Below, piece by piece: positions 1 through 5,893 of a stretch of 7,236 nucleotides of DNA (position 1 is its first letter; every line of letters starts with the position of its first letter). The notes below the pieces were generated by a model. That model worked only from the letters and a program-made list of their open reading frames with translations, was not told the origin of the DNA and did no database searches. The stretch lies in NCBI GenBank assembly GCA_937907435.1, contig CALCIA010000086.1, positions 1 to 7,236 on the forward strand, in the 5' to 3' direction. Source of the stretch: an uncultured Actinomycetes bacterium (GTDB lineage: Bacteria; Actinomycetota; Thermoleophilia; Solirubrobacterales; 70-9). A program made the position numbers and the translations under genes.

Positions 1-9
1 GGGAGCTCG

Positions 10-50
10 CGTGGTTCGAAATCCACCTGTGGCGTGGATTTCGAACCACG
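10..50. repeat. Perfect 17-bp hairpin palindrome (element H1)
   Basis: The arms at 10-26 and 34-50 are perfectly complementary, with a 7-nt loop (ctgtggc, 27-33). The left arm core is gtggttcgaaatccac. The neighbouring hairpin at 66-116 is clearly related and differs by base-pair-preserving substitutions. This looks like a REP-like palindromic intergenic element. A T-poor 3' flank argues against a simple terminator. Function is unknown. Confidence 0.75.
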
Positions 51-65
51 GTAGGCCGGTCGGGA

Positions 66-116
66 ATCCGCGTGGTTGGAACCCCGCGCCATACGCGGAT
101 TTCCAACCACGCGGAT
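66..116. repeat. Long imperfect hairpin palindrome (element H2), related to H1
   Basis: The arms at 66-88 and 94-116 pair over 23 positions with two mismatches (82/100 and 83/99), leaving a 5-nt loop (89-93). The right arm cgcggatttccaaccacg matches the H1 right arm cgtggatttcgaaccacg at 16 of 18 positions. The two differences are accompanied by matching changes in the left arm, so pairing is kept. H2 lies 15 bp after H1, so the two form a tandem pair of like elements. Confidence 0.7.
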
Positions 117-190
117 CCCTGACCGTCCGGGGACCGGCCCTCGGCGCCCTTCGGTGACTGTCCCGGCGCGCTTCTGGCGCACACCGGGCG

Positions 191-270
191 CACTCCCGTG
201 ACGCTTCCGCGCACCTTCCTCCACACCTTCCGCACACCCGCCCCTCTCGCCGCGGCCACAGCCTGCCCGG
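191..270 (+). repeat. Dispersed 80-bp repeat, copy 1
   Basis: This segment is the reverse complement of 6940-7019, ungapped over 80 bp with 9 mismatches by hand count. Six of those fall in one block at 211-217. Positions 218-270 match at 52 of 53 bases. The two copies sit about 6.7 kb apart in opposite orientation, both in gene-free DNA flanking the protease and sdh genes. Unlike copy 2, this copy has no long hairpin at its inner edge; homology stops abruptly at 270. No open frame is conserved convincingly, so a non-coding intergenic repeat is most likely. Confidence 0.8.
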
Positions 271-310
271 AGGGACGCCTCGCCTCGGACAGCTTTGGTC
301 AGGATTGTCC

Positions 311-349
311 GTGTCGAGTTTTGGGTGCTGAGCAACCAAAACTCGACAC
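311..349. repeat. Near-perfect hairpin palindrome (element H3)
   Basis: The left arm (gtgtcgagttttgggtgct, 311-329) and right arm (331-349) are complementary except for one g/a mismatch (325/335), around a centre at 330. In single-stranded form the innermost pair would open to give a 3-nt loop. The stem core is notably A/T-rich for this genome. It has the same general size as H1 and H2 but a different sequence, so it probably belongs to another palindrome family. Confidence 0.7.
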
Positions 350-405
350 AGAGGTTCTTGACCGATCACAGCGAGCCCGGCGTCGGAGCTTGCCCCGGAG
401 CGTGA

Positions 406-521
406 CGGCGGCGTCGGGCAGGGGTGGAGCGTCTTGTACCCCGGAGCTAGCGAGCTACGGGCGCCAGCTTGCGGGGGTCCGGCGCGAAGGGGTTGAGCGG
501 AACCCCTGCCCGACGCCGCCG
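406..521. repeat. 20-bp perfect inverted repeat with 76-nt spacer
   Basis: The arm at 406-425 (cggcggcgtcgggcaggggt) is perfectly complementary to 502-521. The right arm begins 2 bp beyond the stop codon of the minus-strand M50 gene, so the structure would form in that gene's 3' UTR. A competing local hairpin (488-494 with 501-507, loop gagcgg) uses part of the right arm, so two mutually exclusive folds are possible. On the minus strand the local hairpin is followed only by a very short T stretch, so it is at best a weak terminator. Confidence 0.6.
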
Positions 522-523
522 CC

Positions 524-1699
524 CTACGCTCGCGTCTGGGCGTCCCTCAGCGCGCGCCCGACCTGCTCGACCGTGATCACGCCGGAGAGGCGGCCGTCGG
601 CGTCGACCGCCATCAGGGCGCCGAGGCGGCGGAGGTTCTGGTTCGAGAGGAGTGAGGTCAGGGGGGTGTCGTCGCGGATGAAGAGGCCGCGGTCGTGGTC
701 GACGATTTCGGAGACGCGGGAGCCGGCGCGGGAGACCTCGGGGACCTCGTCGGCGGCTTCGCGGTTCAGGAGGCCGAGGAAGCGGTGGGCGGCGTCGACG
801 ACCGGGAACCAGGGCCAGCGATAGCGGAGGAAGTACTCGTCGAGGGCCTGCTCGATCGAGAGGTCGCCGGGGATCGTGACCGGTTCGCGGTCCATCACGT
901 CGGCCACCGAGATGGTGCCGATCTGGGAGTTCATCCGGGTCTGGATCGAGGCGCCTTTGGCGGCGCCGTTGATCATCACCCCGACCAGCGCCAGCCAGAC
1001 GCCGCCGAAGGTGCCGAGGATCTCCCCGGTCAGCGCCATGTAGATGCCGCCGGCGATGAAGACGTAGCCGAAGATGCGGCCGAGGTCGGCGGCGAACTTG
1101 GTCGCCGCGTTGCGGTCCCCGGTCGTCTTCCAGGCGATCGCGCGGGCGACGCGGCCGCCGTCCATCGGGAACGCGGGCAGCAGGTTGAAGACGAGTAGCA
1201 GGAGGTTGATCGAGGCGAGCCAGGCCATCATCGCCAGCACTCCCGAGGCGCCGGAGGTCGACTCGATCAAGGCCGCGTGGCTGAACTCGTGCCAGCCGCC
1301 GGCGGCGACGCCCCCGATCATCAGGGCGACGAAGATCAGCGCCGTCACCGCCGGGCCCGCCAGGGCGACGCGCGCTTCGACCCCCGGCCCGTCGGCTTCG
1401 CGATCCATCCGCGCCATGCCGCCGAAGATCCAGAGCTGGATCGAGCTGATCCCGATCCCGTTGCGGAGGGCGACGACGGCGTGGCCGAGCTCGTGCAGGA
1501 GGATCGAGCCGAAGAAGCCGGCGGCGCTGGCGACGGCGAGGATGAACGGCGTGGTCGAGCCGGCCGAATTGCCCAGCAGTTCGTCGTAGAAGCTGGACAT
1601 CCAGAAGATGACCAGGAAGAGGATCACGAACCAGGACCAGTCGACCGCGATCCGGATCCCGCGGACGTGGAACAACGTGATCGAGCCGCCGCCCAACAT
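524..1699 (-). CDS. M50 (site-2 protease family) membrane zinc metalloprotease with two CBS domains
   Basis: The product is predicted to be 391 aa: an integral-membrane protease that cuts substrates within or near the bilayer. Visible features are the zinc motif HELGH (H69, E70, H73) inside a hydrophobic segment, and the second family motif NLLPAFPMDGGRV (172-184), where D180 would be the third zinc ligand. Hydrophobic stretches lie near residues 22-35, 52-68, 111-134, 155-175, 207-225 and 230-247. The C-terminal region 262-390 reads as a CBS pair (SVADVMDREPVTI first, SEIVDHDRGLFI second), which in other proteins binds adenine nucleotides and regulates activity. I chose ATG at 1699 because residues upstream of it are arginine/proline-rich and run into the divergent gene. 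No Shine-Dalgarno precedes it. A TACCAT box ends 7 nt upstream, consistent with a leaderless transcript. The physiological substrate is unknown; the gene is not obviously tied to the sdh operon. Confidence 0.92.
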   Translation of the reverse strand: MLGGGSITLFHVRGIRIAVDWSWFVILFLVIFWMSSFYDELLGNSAGSTTPFILAVASAAGFFGSILLHELGHAVVALRNGIGISSIQLWIFGGMARMDREADGPGVEARVALAGPAVTALIFVALMIGGVAAGGWHEFSHAALIESTSGASGVLAMMAWLASINLLLLVFNLLPAFPMDGGRVARAIAWKTTGDRNAATKFAADLGRIFGYVFIAGGIYMALTGEILGTFGGVWLALVGVMINGAAKGASIQTRMNSQIGTISVADVMDREPVTIPGDLSIEQALDEYFLRYRWPWFPVVDAAHRFLGLLNREAADEVPEVSRAGSRVSEIVDHDRGLFIRDDTPLTSLLSNQNLRRLGALMAVDADGRLSGVITVEQVGRALRDAQTRA

Positions 1700-1734
1700 G
1701 AAGTCAATGGTAAGCGGGTAGCGTGGCCGGCCAC
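1700..1734. promoter_or_regulatory. Very short divergent promoter region with a 12-bp palindrome
   Basis: Only 23 bp lie between the minus-strand ATG (1699) and the plus-strand GTG (1723). On the minus strand TACCAT (1712-1707) fits the TANNNT -10 pattern 7 nt from the ATG. On the plus strand TAAGCG (1711-1716) is a poor -10, 6 nt before the GTG. The two boxes overlap, so the promoters would compete for polymerase. A perfect palindrome, gtggccggccac, occupies 1723-1734 and could be an operator, particularly if the peptidase starts at the alternative ATG at 1735. Promoter assignment is inference from sequence pattern. Confidence 0.45.
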
Positions 1735-2940
1735 ATGGCCAGTCACACAGTTGGCACACCTTTGCCCGAGGCCGTGGGCGACCCCGACCAGGCCTGGCTG
1801 CGGGAGCGGCTGGAGGAACTGGAGCGCATCCACCGTCCCTCGGCCTCCGAGGGCGAGCGGCGTGCCGCCGAGTGGCTGGTCGGCCAGTTCCGCGCGCTGG
1901 GCGCCGAGGCGCGCATCGAGGCGGCCCCCGCACACGGCACCTACTGGTGGCCGCTCGGGCTCGGCACGGCGCTCGGGGCCCTCGGCGGGCTCACCGCCCG
2001 GCGCGGCCATCGCGCGCTCGGGGCCGCCCTCGGCGCGCTCGGGGCGGCGGGCATCGCCTCCGACTTCCCGCCCCACCAGCGCCGCCTCCGCGCGCTCCTC
2101 CCCGAGCGCACCACCTACAACGTCGTCTGCGAGATCGGCGATCCCGACGCGGAGCGGACGATCGTGATCAGCGGCCACCACGACGCCGCCCACGCCGGCC
2201 TCGTCTTCCACCCGGCGATCCCGAAGATCGCCGACCGCCTCGGCCTGATCGAGCCGATCGAGACCAGCCCGGCGCTGATGGCGCCGGTGGTCGGCGGCCC
2301 GCTGCTGGTCGCCCTCGGCGCGCTCACCAAGGTCAAGGCGCTGACCCGGCTCGGCACCGCGCTCGCGGCGACCGTCACCGCGGCGATGGTCGAGATCGGC
2401 GCCCGCCAGGTCGTCCCCGGCGCCAACGACAACGGCACCGCGGTCGTCTCCCTGCTCGCGCTCGCCCGCCGCCTCGCCGAGTCCCCCGCCCCGGGCGTCC
2501 GCGTCATCCTCCTCTCCGCCGGCGCCGAGGAGTCCTTCAGCGAGGGCATGAAGGCGTTCGGCGAGCGCCACTTCGAGGAGCTCCCCGCGGACTCGACCTT
2601 CTTCCTCTGTCTCGAGTCGACCGGCTCGCCGCACCTCCTCGTCCTGCGCGGCGAGGGCTTCCTGAAGATGTACGACTACCCGGCGCCGGCGCTCGAGCCG
2701 CTCGACACCGCGGCCGCGGAGCTCGGCATCTGGCTCTATCCCAACCTGCGCCTGCACAACGGCACCGACGGCCTCGAGGCGCTCGCCGCGGGCTACGAAG
2801 GAGCGGTGATCGCGAGCTGCGACGAGCTCAAGCAGCCCTCCAACTACCACTGGCCGAACGACCTCGCCGAGAACGTCGACTTCGGCACCGTCGCCGCTGG
2901 GATCCGGCTCGCCGAGGCGACGATCAGGCGCCTCGCCTGA
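1723..2940 (+). CDS. M28-family zinc aminopeptidase-like protein, probably membrane-associated
   Basis: The product is 405 aa from GTG 1723; an in-frame ATG at 1735 would give 401 aa. The expected co-catalytic di-zinc residues can be traced: GHHDAAH (H152, D154), GANDNG (D236, bridging), AEE (E269 as general base, E270 as ligand), E298 in CLEST, and H376 in YHWPND. This supports an exopeptidase or related amidohydrolase fold. It is unusual in carrying two hydrophobic pairs, at about residues 76-90 plus 97-113 and 184-201 plus 206-224. The second pair sits inside the catalytic domain, between the first ligand and D236, and makes that interval about 80 residues. There is no classical signal peptide. 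The gene is divergent from the M50 protease, sharing a 23-bp intergenic region, and ends 86 bp before sdhA with no clear terminator between them. Substrate specificity cannot be inferred; family membership is fairly sure from the ordered ligand motifs. Confidence 0.88.
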   Translation: MAGHMASHTVGTPLPEAVGDPDQAWLRERLEELERIHRPSASEGERRAAEWLVGQFRALGAEARIEAAPAHGTYWWPLGLGTALGALGGLTARRGHRALGAALGALGAAGIASDFPPHQRRLRALLPERTTYNVVCEIGDPDAERTIVISGHHDAAHAGLVFHPAIPKIADRLGLIEPIETSPALMAPVVGGPLLVALGALTKVKALTRLGTALAATVTAAMVEIGARQVVPGANDNGTAVVSLLALARRLAESPAPGVRVILLSAGAEESFSEGMKAFGERHFEELPADSTFFLCLESTGSPHLLVLRGEGFLKMYDYPAPALEPLDTAAAELGIWLYPNLRLHNGTDGLEALAAGYEGAVIASCDELKQPSNYHWPNDLAENVDFGTVAAGIRLAEATIRRLA

Positions 2941-2984
2941 CCCTCCCGGCGCTCCCCCGCGCAGTGTGATGCATTAGGCGAATC

Positions 2985-3026
2985 CCGACTACGTGGTCGG
3001 ATTTCCGCTCTATAGCATCCGGCCTC
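2985..3026 (+). promoter_or_regulatory. Candidate sdhABE promoter with an operator-like palindrome
   Basis: A 16-bp dyad, ccgactacgtggtcgg (2985-3000), has 7 of 8 half-site positions matched, and symmetry extends outward through aat/att if one base is bulged. Downstream, tatagcat (3011-3018) contains TAGCAT, matching the TANNNT actinobacterial -10, and ends 8 nt before the GTG start at 3027. There is no Shine-Dalgarno before that GTG, whereas sdhB and sdhE have clear ones. The simplest reading is a leaderless sdhA mRNA whose -35 region lies inside the dyad, so a regulator bound there would affect initiation. Confidence 0.5.
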
Positions 3027-4715
3027 GTGCCAAGCCACGACGTACTCGTCATAGGGGCCGGGCTCGCCGGCCAGCGGGCCGCCCTCGCCGCCGCAGAGCA
3101 GGGCGTTTCCGTGGGGATCGTCTCCAAGGTTCACCCCGTCCGCTCCCATTCAAACGCCGCTCAGGGCGGCATCAACGCGGCGCTCAACCCTGAGGACACG
3201 TGGGAGTCCCACGCGTACGACACCGTGAAGGGCTCCGATTACCTGGGCGACCAGGACGCGATCGAAGTCATGTGCCGCGAGGCGCCGGAGGAAATCCTCT
3301 ACCTCGAGCACCTCGGCGTCACCTTCCACCGCAACGAGGAAGGCAAGCTCGGGACCCGCGCCTTCGGCGGCGCCTCGGCCGCCCGCACCTACTACGTCGC
3401 CGACATCACCGGCCAGGCGATCATGCACGTGCTCTACGAGCAGCTGATGAAATATTCGGAGCAGATCACCCGTTATGAGGAGTGGTTCTGCTCCTCGCTC
3501 GCGATCGACGAGAAGGGCGAGTGCTGCGGCGTCGTCACCCGCAACGTCGCCGACGGCTCGATGCAGCTGTTCGGAGCCAAATCGGTGATCCTCGCCACCG
3601 GCGGTGACGGCCAGATCTGGAAGCCGACCACCAACGCGCTGATCTGCACCGGCGACGGCATCGCGATGGCCTACCGGGCGGGCGCCAAGCTGATGGACAT
3701 GGAGATGATCCAGTACCACCCGACCACGCTGGCGGGCAAGGGCTTCCTGATCACCGAGGGGGCCCGCGGCGAGGGCGCCCACCTCCTCAACAAGAACGGC
3801 GAACGATTCATGGAGAGGGACGCGCCGAACAAGATGGAGCTGGCCTCGCGCGACGTCGTCTCCCGCGCCGAGCAGACCGAGATCAACGAGGGCCGCGGCT
3901 TCCCCGACGGGACCGTGGCGCTCGACATCACCGTGGTGCCGAAGAAGCGCATCCACGAGGCGCTCCGCGAGATCGTCCTGGTCGGCCGCGACTTCGCCGG
4001 CGTCGACATCACCCGCGAACCGATCCATATCAAGCCGGGCAACCACTACACGATGGGCGGCGTCAAGACCGACATCGAGGGCCGCACCGACATCCCCGGC
4101 CTCTACGCCGCGGGTGAGACGGCCTGCGTCTCGGTCCACGGCGGCAACCGCCTGGGCGCCAACTCCCTGCTCGACACGCTGATCTTCGGCAAGCACTCGG
4201 GCCGCGACGCCGCGGCGCGGGCGCTGCGGACCGACTGGTCGAAGCCTTCGGAGAAGGTGCTGGAGGACGAGCAGAACCTGATCGACGACATCAACGGACG
4301 CGAGAAGGGCTCCGGCCGGCGCGTCTCGGAGATCAAACTCGAGCTCGGCCAGACGATGGACAAACACGTCGCGGTCTTCCGCGACGAGGCGGGCATCACC
4401 GAAGCGCTGGAAACGGTGCGCCGCCTCAAGGAGGAGGCGAAGAGCGCCTACATCGACGACCACGGACAGGTCTTCAACCAGGACCTGATGGCCGCGATCG
4501 AGCTCACCTACATGCTCGACTGCGCCGAGTGCTCCTGCGTCGCGGCGCTGGAGCGGAAGGAGAGCCGCGGCGCCCAGACCCGCACCGACTTCCCGGAGCG
4601 AAACGACGAGGAGTGGCTCAAACACATCGACCTCGAGCGGACCGAGGACGGCCCGGAGATCTCCTACTCAGAGGTCACCATCACCCAGTGGCAACCGGAA
4701 GCGAGGACGTACTGA
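3027..4715 (+). CDS. sdhA: Succinate dehydrogenase/fumarate reductase flavoprotein subunit
   Basis: The product is 562 aa, full length for the family. It oxidises succinate to fumarate (or the reverse) at a covalently bound FAD, passing electrons to SdhB. The N-terminal Rossmann motif is VLVIGAGLAGQRAA (6-19). H41 in RSHSNAAQGGIN is the expected 8-alpha-FAD attachment residue. Substrate-site residues comparable to the E. coli enzyme are visible: H231 (QYHPTT), T243/E244 (LITEGARGEGA), R280 (VVSRAE), H340 (NHYTMGG) and R375 (GGNRLGANSLLD). The C-terminal ESRGAQTRTDFPERNDEEWLKH-type block (512-533) is also conserved. There is no twin-arginine leader, so it should face the cytoplasm, unlike the periplasmic MfrA flavoproteins of class E fumarate reductases. 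GTG 3027 is chosen because the FAD motif begins immediately after it and a leaderless promoter fits. The stop overlaps the sdhB start by 1 nt (tgatg). Confidence 0.97.
   Translation: MPSHDVLVIGAGLAGQRAALAAAEQGVSVGIVSKVHPVRSHSNAAQGGINAALNPEDTWESHAYDTVKGSDYLGDQDAIEVMCREAPEEILYLEHLGVTFHRNEEGKLGTRAFGGASAARTYYVADITGQAIMHVLYEQLMKYSEQITRYEEWFCSSLAIDEKGECCGVVTRNVADGSMQLFGAKSVILATGGDGQIWKPTTNALICTGDGIAMAYRAGAKLMDMEMIQYHPTTLAGKGFLITEGARGEGAHLLNKNGERFMERDAPNKMELASRDVVSRAEQTEINEGRGFPDGTVALDITVVPKKRIHEALREIVLVGRDFAGVDITREPIHIKPGNHYTMGGVKTDIEGRTDIPGLYAAGETACVSVHGGNRLGANSLLDTLIFGKHSGRDAAARALRTDWSKPSEKVLEDEQNLIDDINGREKGSGRRVSEIKLELGQTMDKHVAVFRDEAGITEALETVRRLKEEAKSAYIDDHGQVFNQDLMAAIELTYMLDCAECSCVAALERKESRGAQTRTDFPERNDEEWLKHIDLERTEDGPEISYSEVTITQWQPEARTY
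4703..4707 (+). promoter_or_regulatory. Ribosome binding site of sdhB
   Basis: gagga lies 7 nt before the ATG at 4715, within the last codons of sdhA. It settles the sdhB start: the open frame continues 62 codons upstream inside sdhA, but that part translates to an unrelated arginine-rich sequence. Confidence 0.7.
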
Positions 4716-5893
4716 TGGCCGACTACACGATCAAAGTCCGGCGCTACCAGCCGGAGAGCGGCGAGCCCGCCTACTGGGAGGAGTTCAACGTCGAGCTCGA
4801 GCCCTCGTTGTCGGTCCTCGACGGCCTGCTGCAGACCAAGGACCGCACGGACGGCTCGCTGGCCGTGCGCTGCTCCTGCCGGGCGGCGATCTGCGGCTCC
4901 TGCGGGATGAAGATCAACGGCCAGTCCGGGCTCGGCTGCAAGACCCAGATCGGCGAGGCCCAGGCGCTGGCGGACAAGAAGGCGGCCGCGGTCGGCGGCG
5001 CCTCCGAGGGCAACGTGATCACGATCGAGCCGATGGGCAACCAGCCGGTGATCAAGGACCTGGTCACCGACATGGAGTCGACCCACTGGGAGAAGTTCCG
5101 CCGCGTCACCCCCTGGCTCTTGCCCGCCGGCACGCCGCCGGAGCGCGAGTACATCGTCGAGCCGGAGTCGATGATCGACATCACCCAGTCGATGGCCTGC
5201 ATCCAGTGCGGCGCCTGCGTCTCCTCCTGCCTCTCGATGGAAGCCGACCCGCTCTTCATCGGCCCGGCGGCGCTGGCCAAGGCCTATCGCTTCGTCGGCG
5301 ACCCGCGCGACGCGGAGACCTCGGAGCGCCTCACCGACCTGGCGCACGACCCGCACGGGATCTACGACTGCACGCACTGCTTCAGCTGCATCGACGCCTG
5401 CCCCAAGGGCGTCGCGCCGATGGACCAGATCATGCGCCTGCGCCGCAAAGCGGGCGAAGCCGGCATCGAGGATCCGAACAGCGGCCACTCGCACGAGATG
5501 GCCTTCGTCAAGATCATCGAGAAGAAGGGCACCCTCGACGAGTCGATGCTCCTGCAGGAGTCCTTCGCGCCGGGCGTGCTCGGCAAGCTGATGCCGACCA
5601 AACGGGCGATCAAGGAAATGATCGGCTCATTGCCGACCGCGATCCGCGGCATCAAGACGGGCAAGATGCGCTCGCTGCCGAAGCTGATCCCCGGCATCCA
5701 CCACAAGCTCCCGGGCGGCGCCCAGGACGAGGTCAAGGCGATCTACAAGCACGCCGAGGCCCACAACGAGGAATTCAACCTGTACATCAAGGGCGAGGAG
5801 GGCGACGAGGAGGCGGCCGTCCAGGAGGGCCTGGAGCCCGACGCGGCAGACTACTTGCCGACCGGCGCCGACAAGGAGGCCTCTAATGGCTGA
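4715..5893 (+). CDS. sdhB: Succinate dehydrogenase iron-sulfur subunit, with HdrC-like C-terminal half
   Basis: The product is 392 aa, far longer than the roughly 230-260 aa of classical SdhB. It carries electrons from SdhA towards the quinone-reducing subunit. The N-terminal ferredoxin domain has the [2Fe-2S] ligands C55, C60, C63 and C75 (with an extra C53). Two further motifs follow: C162-x2-C165-x2-C168-x3-C172 and C219-x2-C222-x2-C225-x3-C229-P. Classical SdhB has only C-x5-C-x3-CP in the second motif; C222 is the extra cysteine that in class E enzymes converts the [3Fe-4S] centre to a second [4Fe-4S] cluster. Residues from about 255 onward (QESF, GKLMP, GIKTGKMRSLPKLIP) resemble the HdrC tail and end in an acidic stretch (360-378). 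The gene is translationally coupled to both neighbours, overlapping sdhA by 1 nt and the next gene by 8 nt. Cluster types are predictions from ligands. Confidence 0.95.
   Translation: MADYTIKVRRYQPESGEPAYWEEFNVELEPSLSVLDGLLQTKDRTDGSLAVRCSCRAAICGSCGMKINGQSGLGCKTQIGEAQALADKKAAAVGGASEGNVITIEPMGNQPVIKDLVTDMESTHWEKFRRVTPWLLPAGTPPEREYIVEPESMIDITQSMACIQCGACVSSCLSMEADPLFIGPAALAKAYRFVGDPRDAETSERLTDLAHDPHGIYDCTHCFSCIDACPKGVAPMDQIMRLRRKAGEAGIEDPNSGHSHEMAFVKIIEKKGTLDESMLLQESFAPGVLGKLMPTKRAIKEMIGSLPTAIRGIKTGKMRSLPKLIPGIHHKLPGGAQDEVKAIYKHAEAHNEEFNLYIKGEEGDEEAAVQEGLEPDAADYLPTGADKEASNG
5873..5879 (+). promoter_or_regulatory. Ribosome binding site of the CCG-domain subunit
   Basis: aaggagg, the best Shine-Dalgarno in the window, sits 6 nt before the ATG at 5886 and inside the end of sdhB. 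It fixes that start and implies strong coupled translation of the third subunit. Confidence 0.8.

Larger units (their letters stand above)
1..523. other. Non-coding, hairpin-rich intergenic region
   Basis: I see no credible gene here. Open frames that cross it give arginine/proline-rich, low-complexity translations and run antisense into the M50 protease gene. The stretch instead holds three long hairpins (10-50, 66-116, 311-349), one copy of an 80-bp repeat found inverted near the right end of the window (191-270), and a 20-bp inverted repeat (406-425 with 502-521) just downstream of the minus-strand protease stop codon. It may contain the 3' end of that transcript plus mobile or REP-like palindromic elements. 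No tRNA or rRNA was recognised. Confidence 0.7.

Noticed and set aside
10..33. tRNA T-arm or phage attachment site suggested by gtggttcgaaatccac
   Set aside because: With a standard 7-nt T-loop the 5-bp stem does not form, and no acceptor or anticodon arms surround it. The motif is explained by the H1 palindrome.
198..824. Open frame on the plus strand spanning the dispersed repeat and the 3' end of the M50 gene
   Set aside because: The translation is arginine/proline/serine-rich with no recognisable domain, it lies antisense to a well-supported protease, and the repeat copy at the other end of the window sits in no comparable frame.
1700..1933. N-terminal extension of the M50 protease by 78 residues
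   Set aside because: The extra residues are low-complexity arginine/proline, overlap the M28 gene on the opposite strand, and precede a good start with a -10-like box at the right distance.
2965..2980. CRP/FNR-type site from tgtga upstream of sdhA
   Set aside because: Only one half-site is present; the partner half expected 6 bp further on does not match.
3150..4625. Long antisense open frame opposite sdhA
   Set aside because: It is typical of GC-rich codon bias on the coding strand. Its translation is alternating hydrophobic and charged residues with no family motif, while sdhA on the other strand has complete catalytic motifs.
4529..4714. Upstream extension of sdhB inside sdhA
   Set aside because: The translation is unrelated to iron-sulfur subunits, and the ATG at 4715 has its own Shine-Dalgarno and begins exactly where SdhB homology begins.
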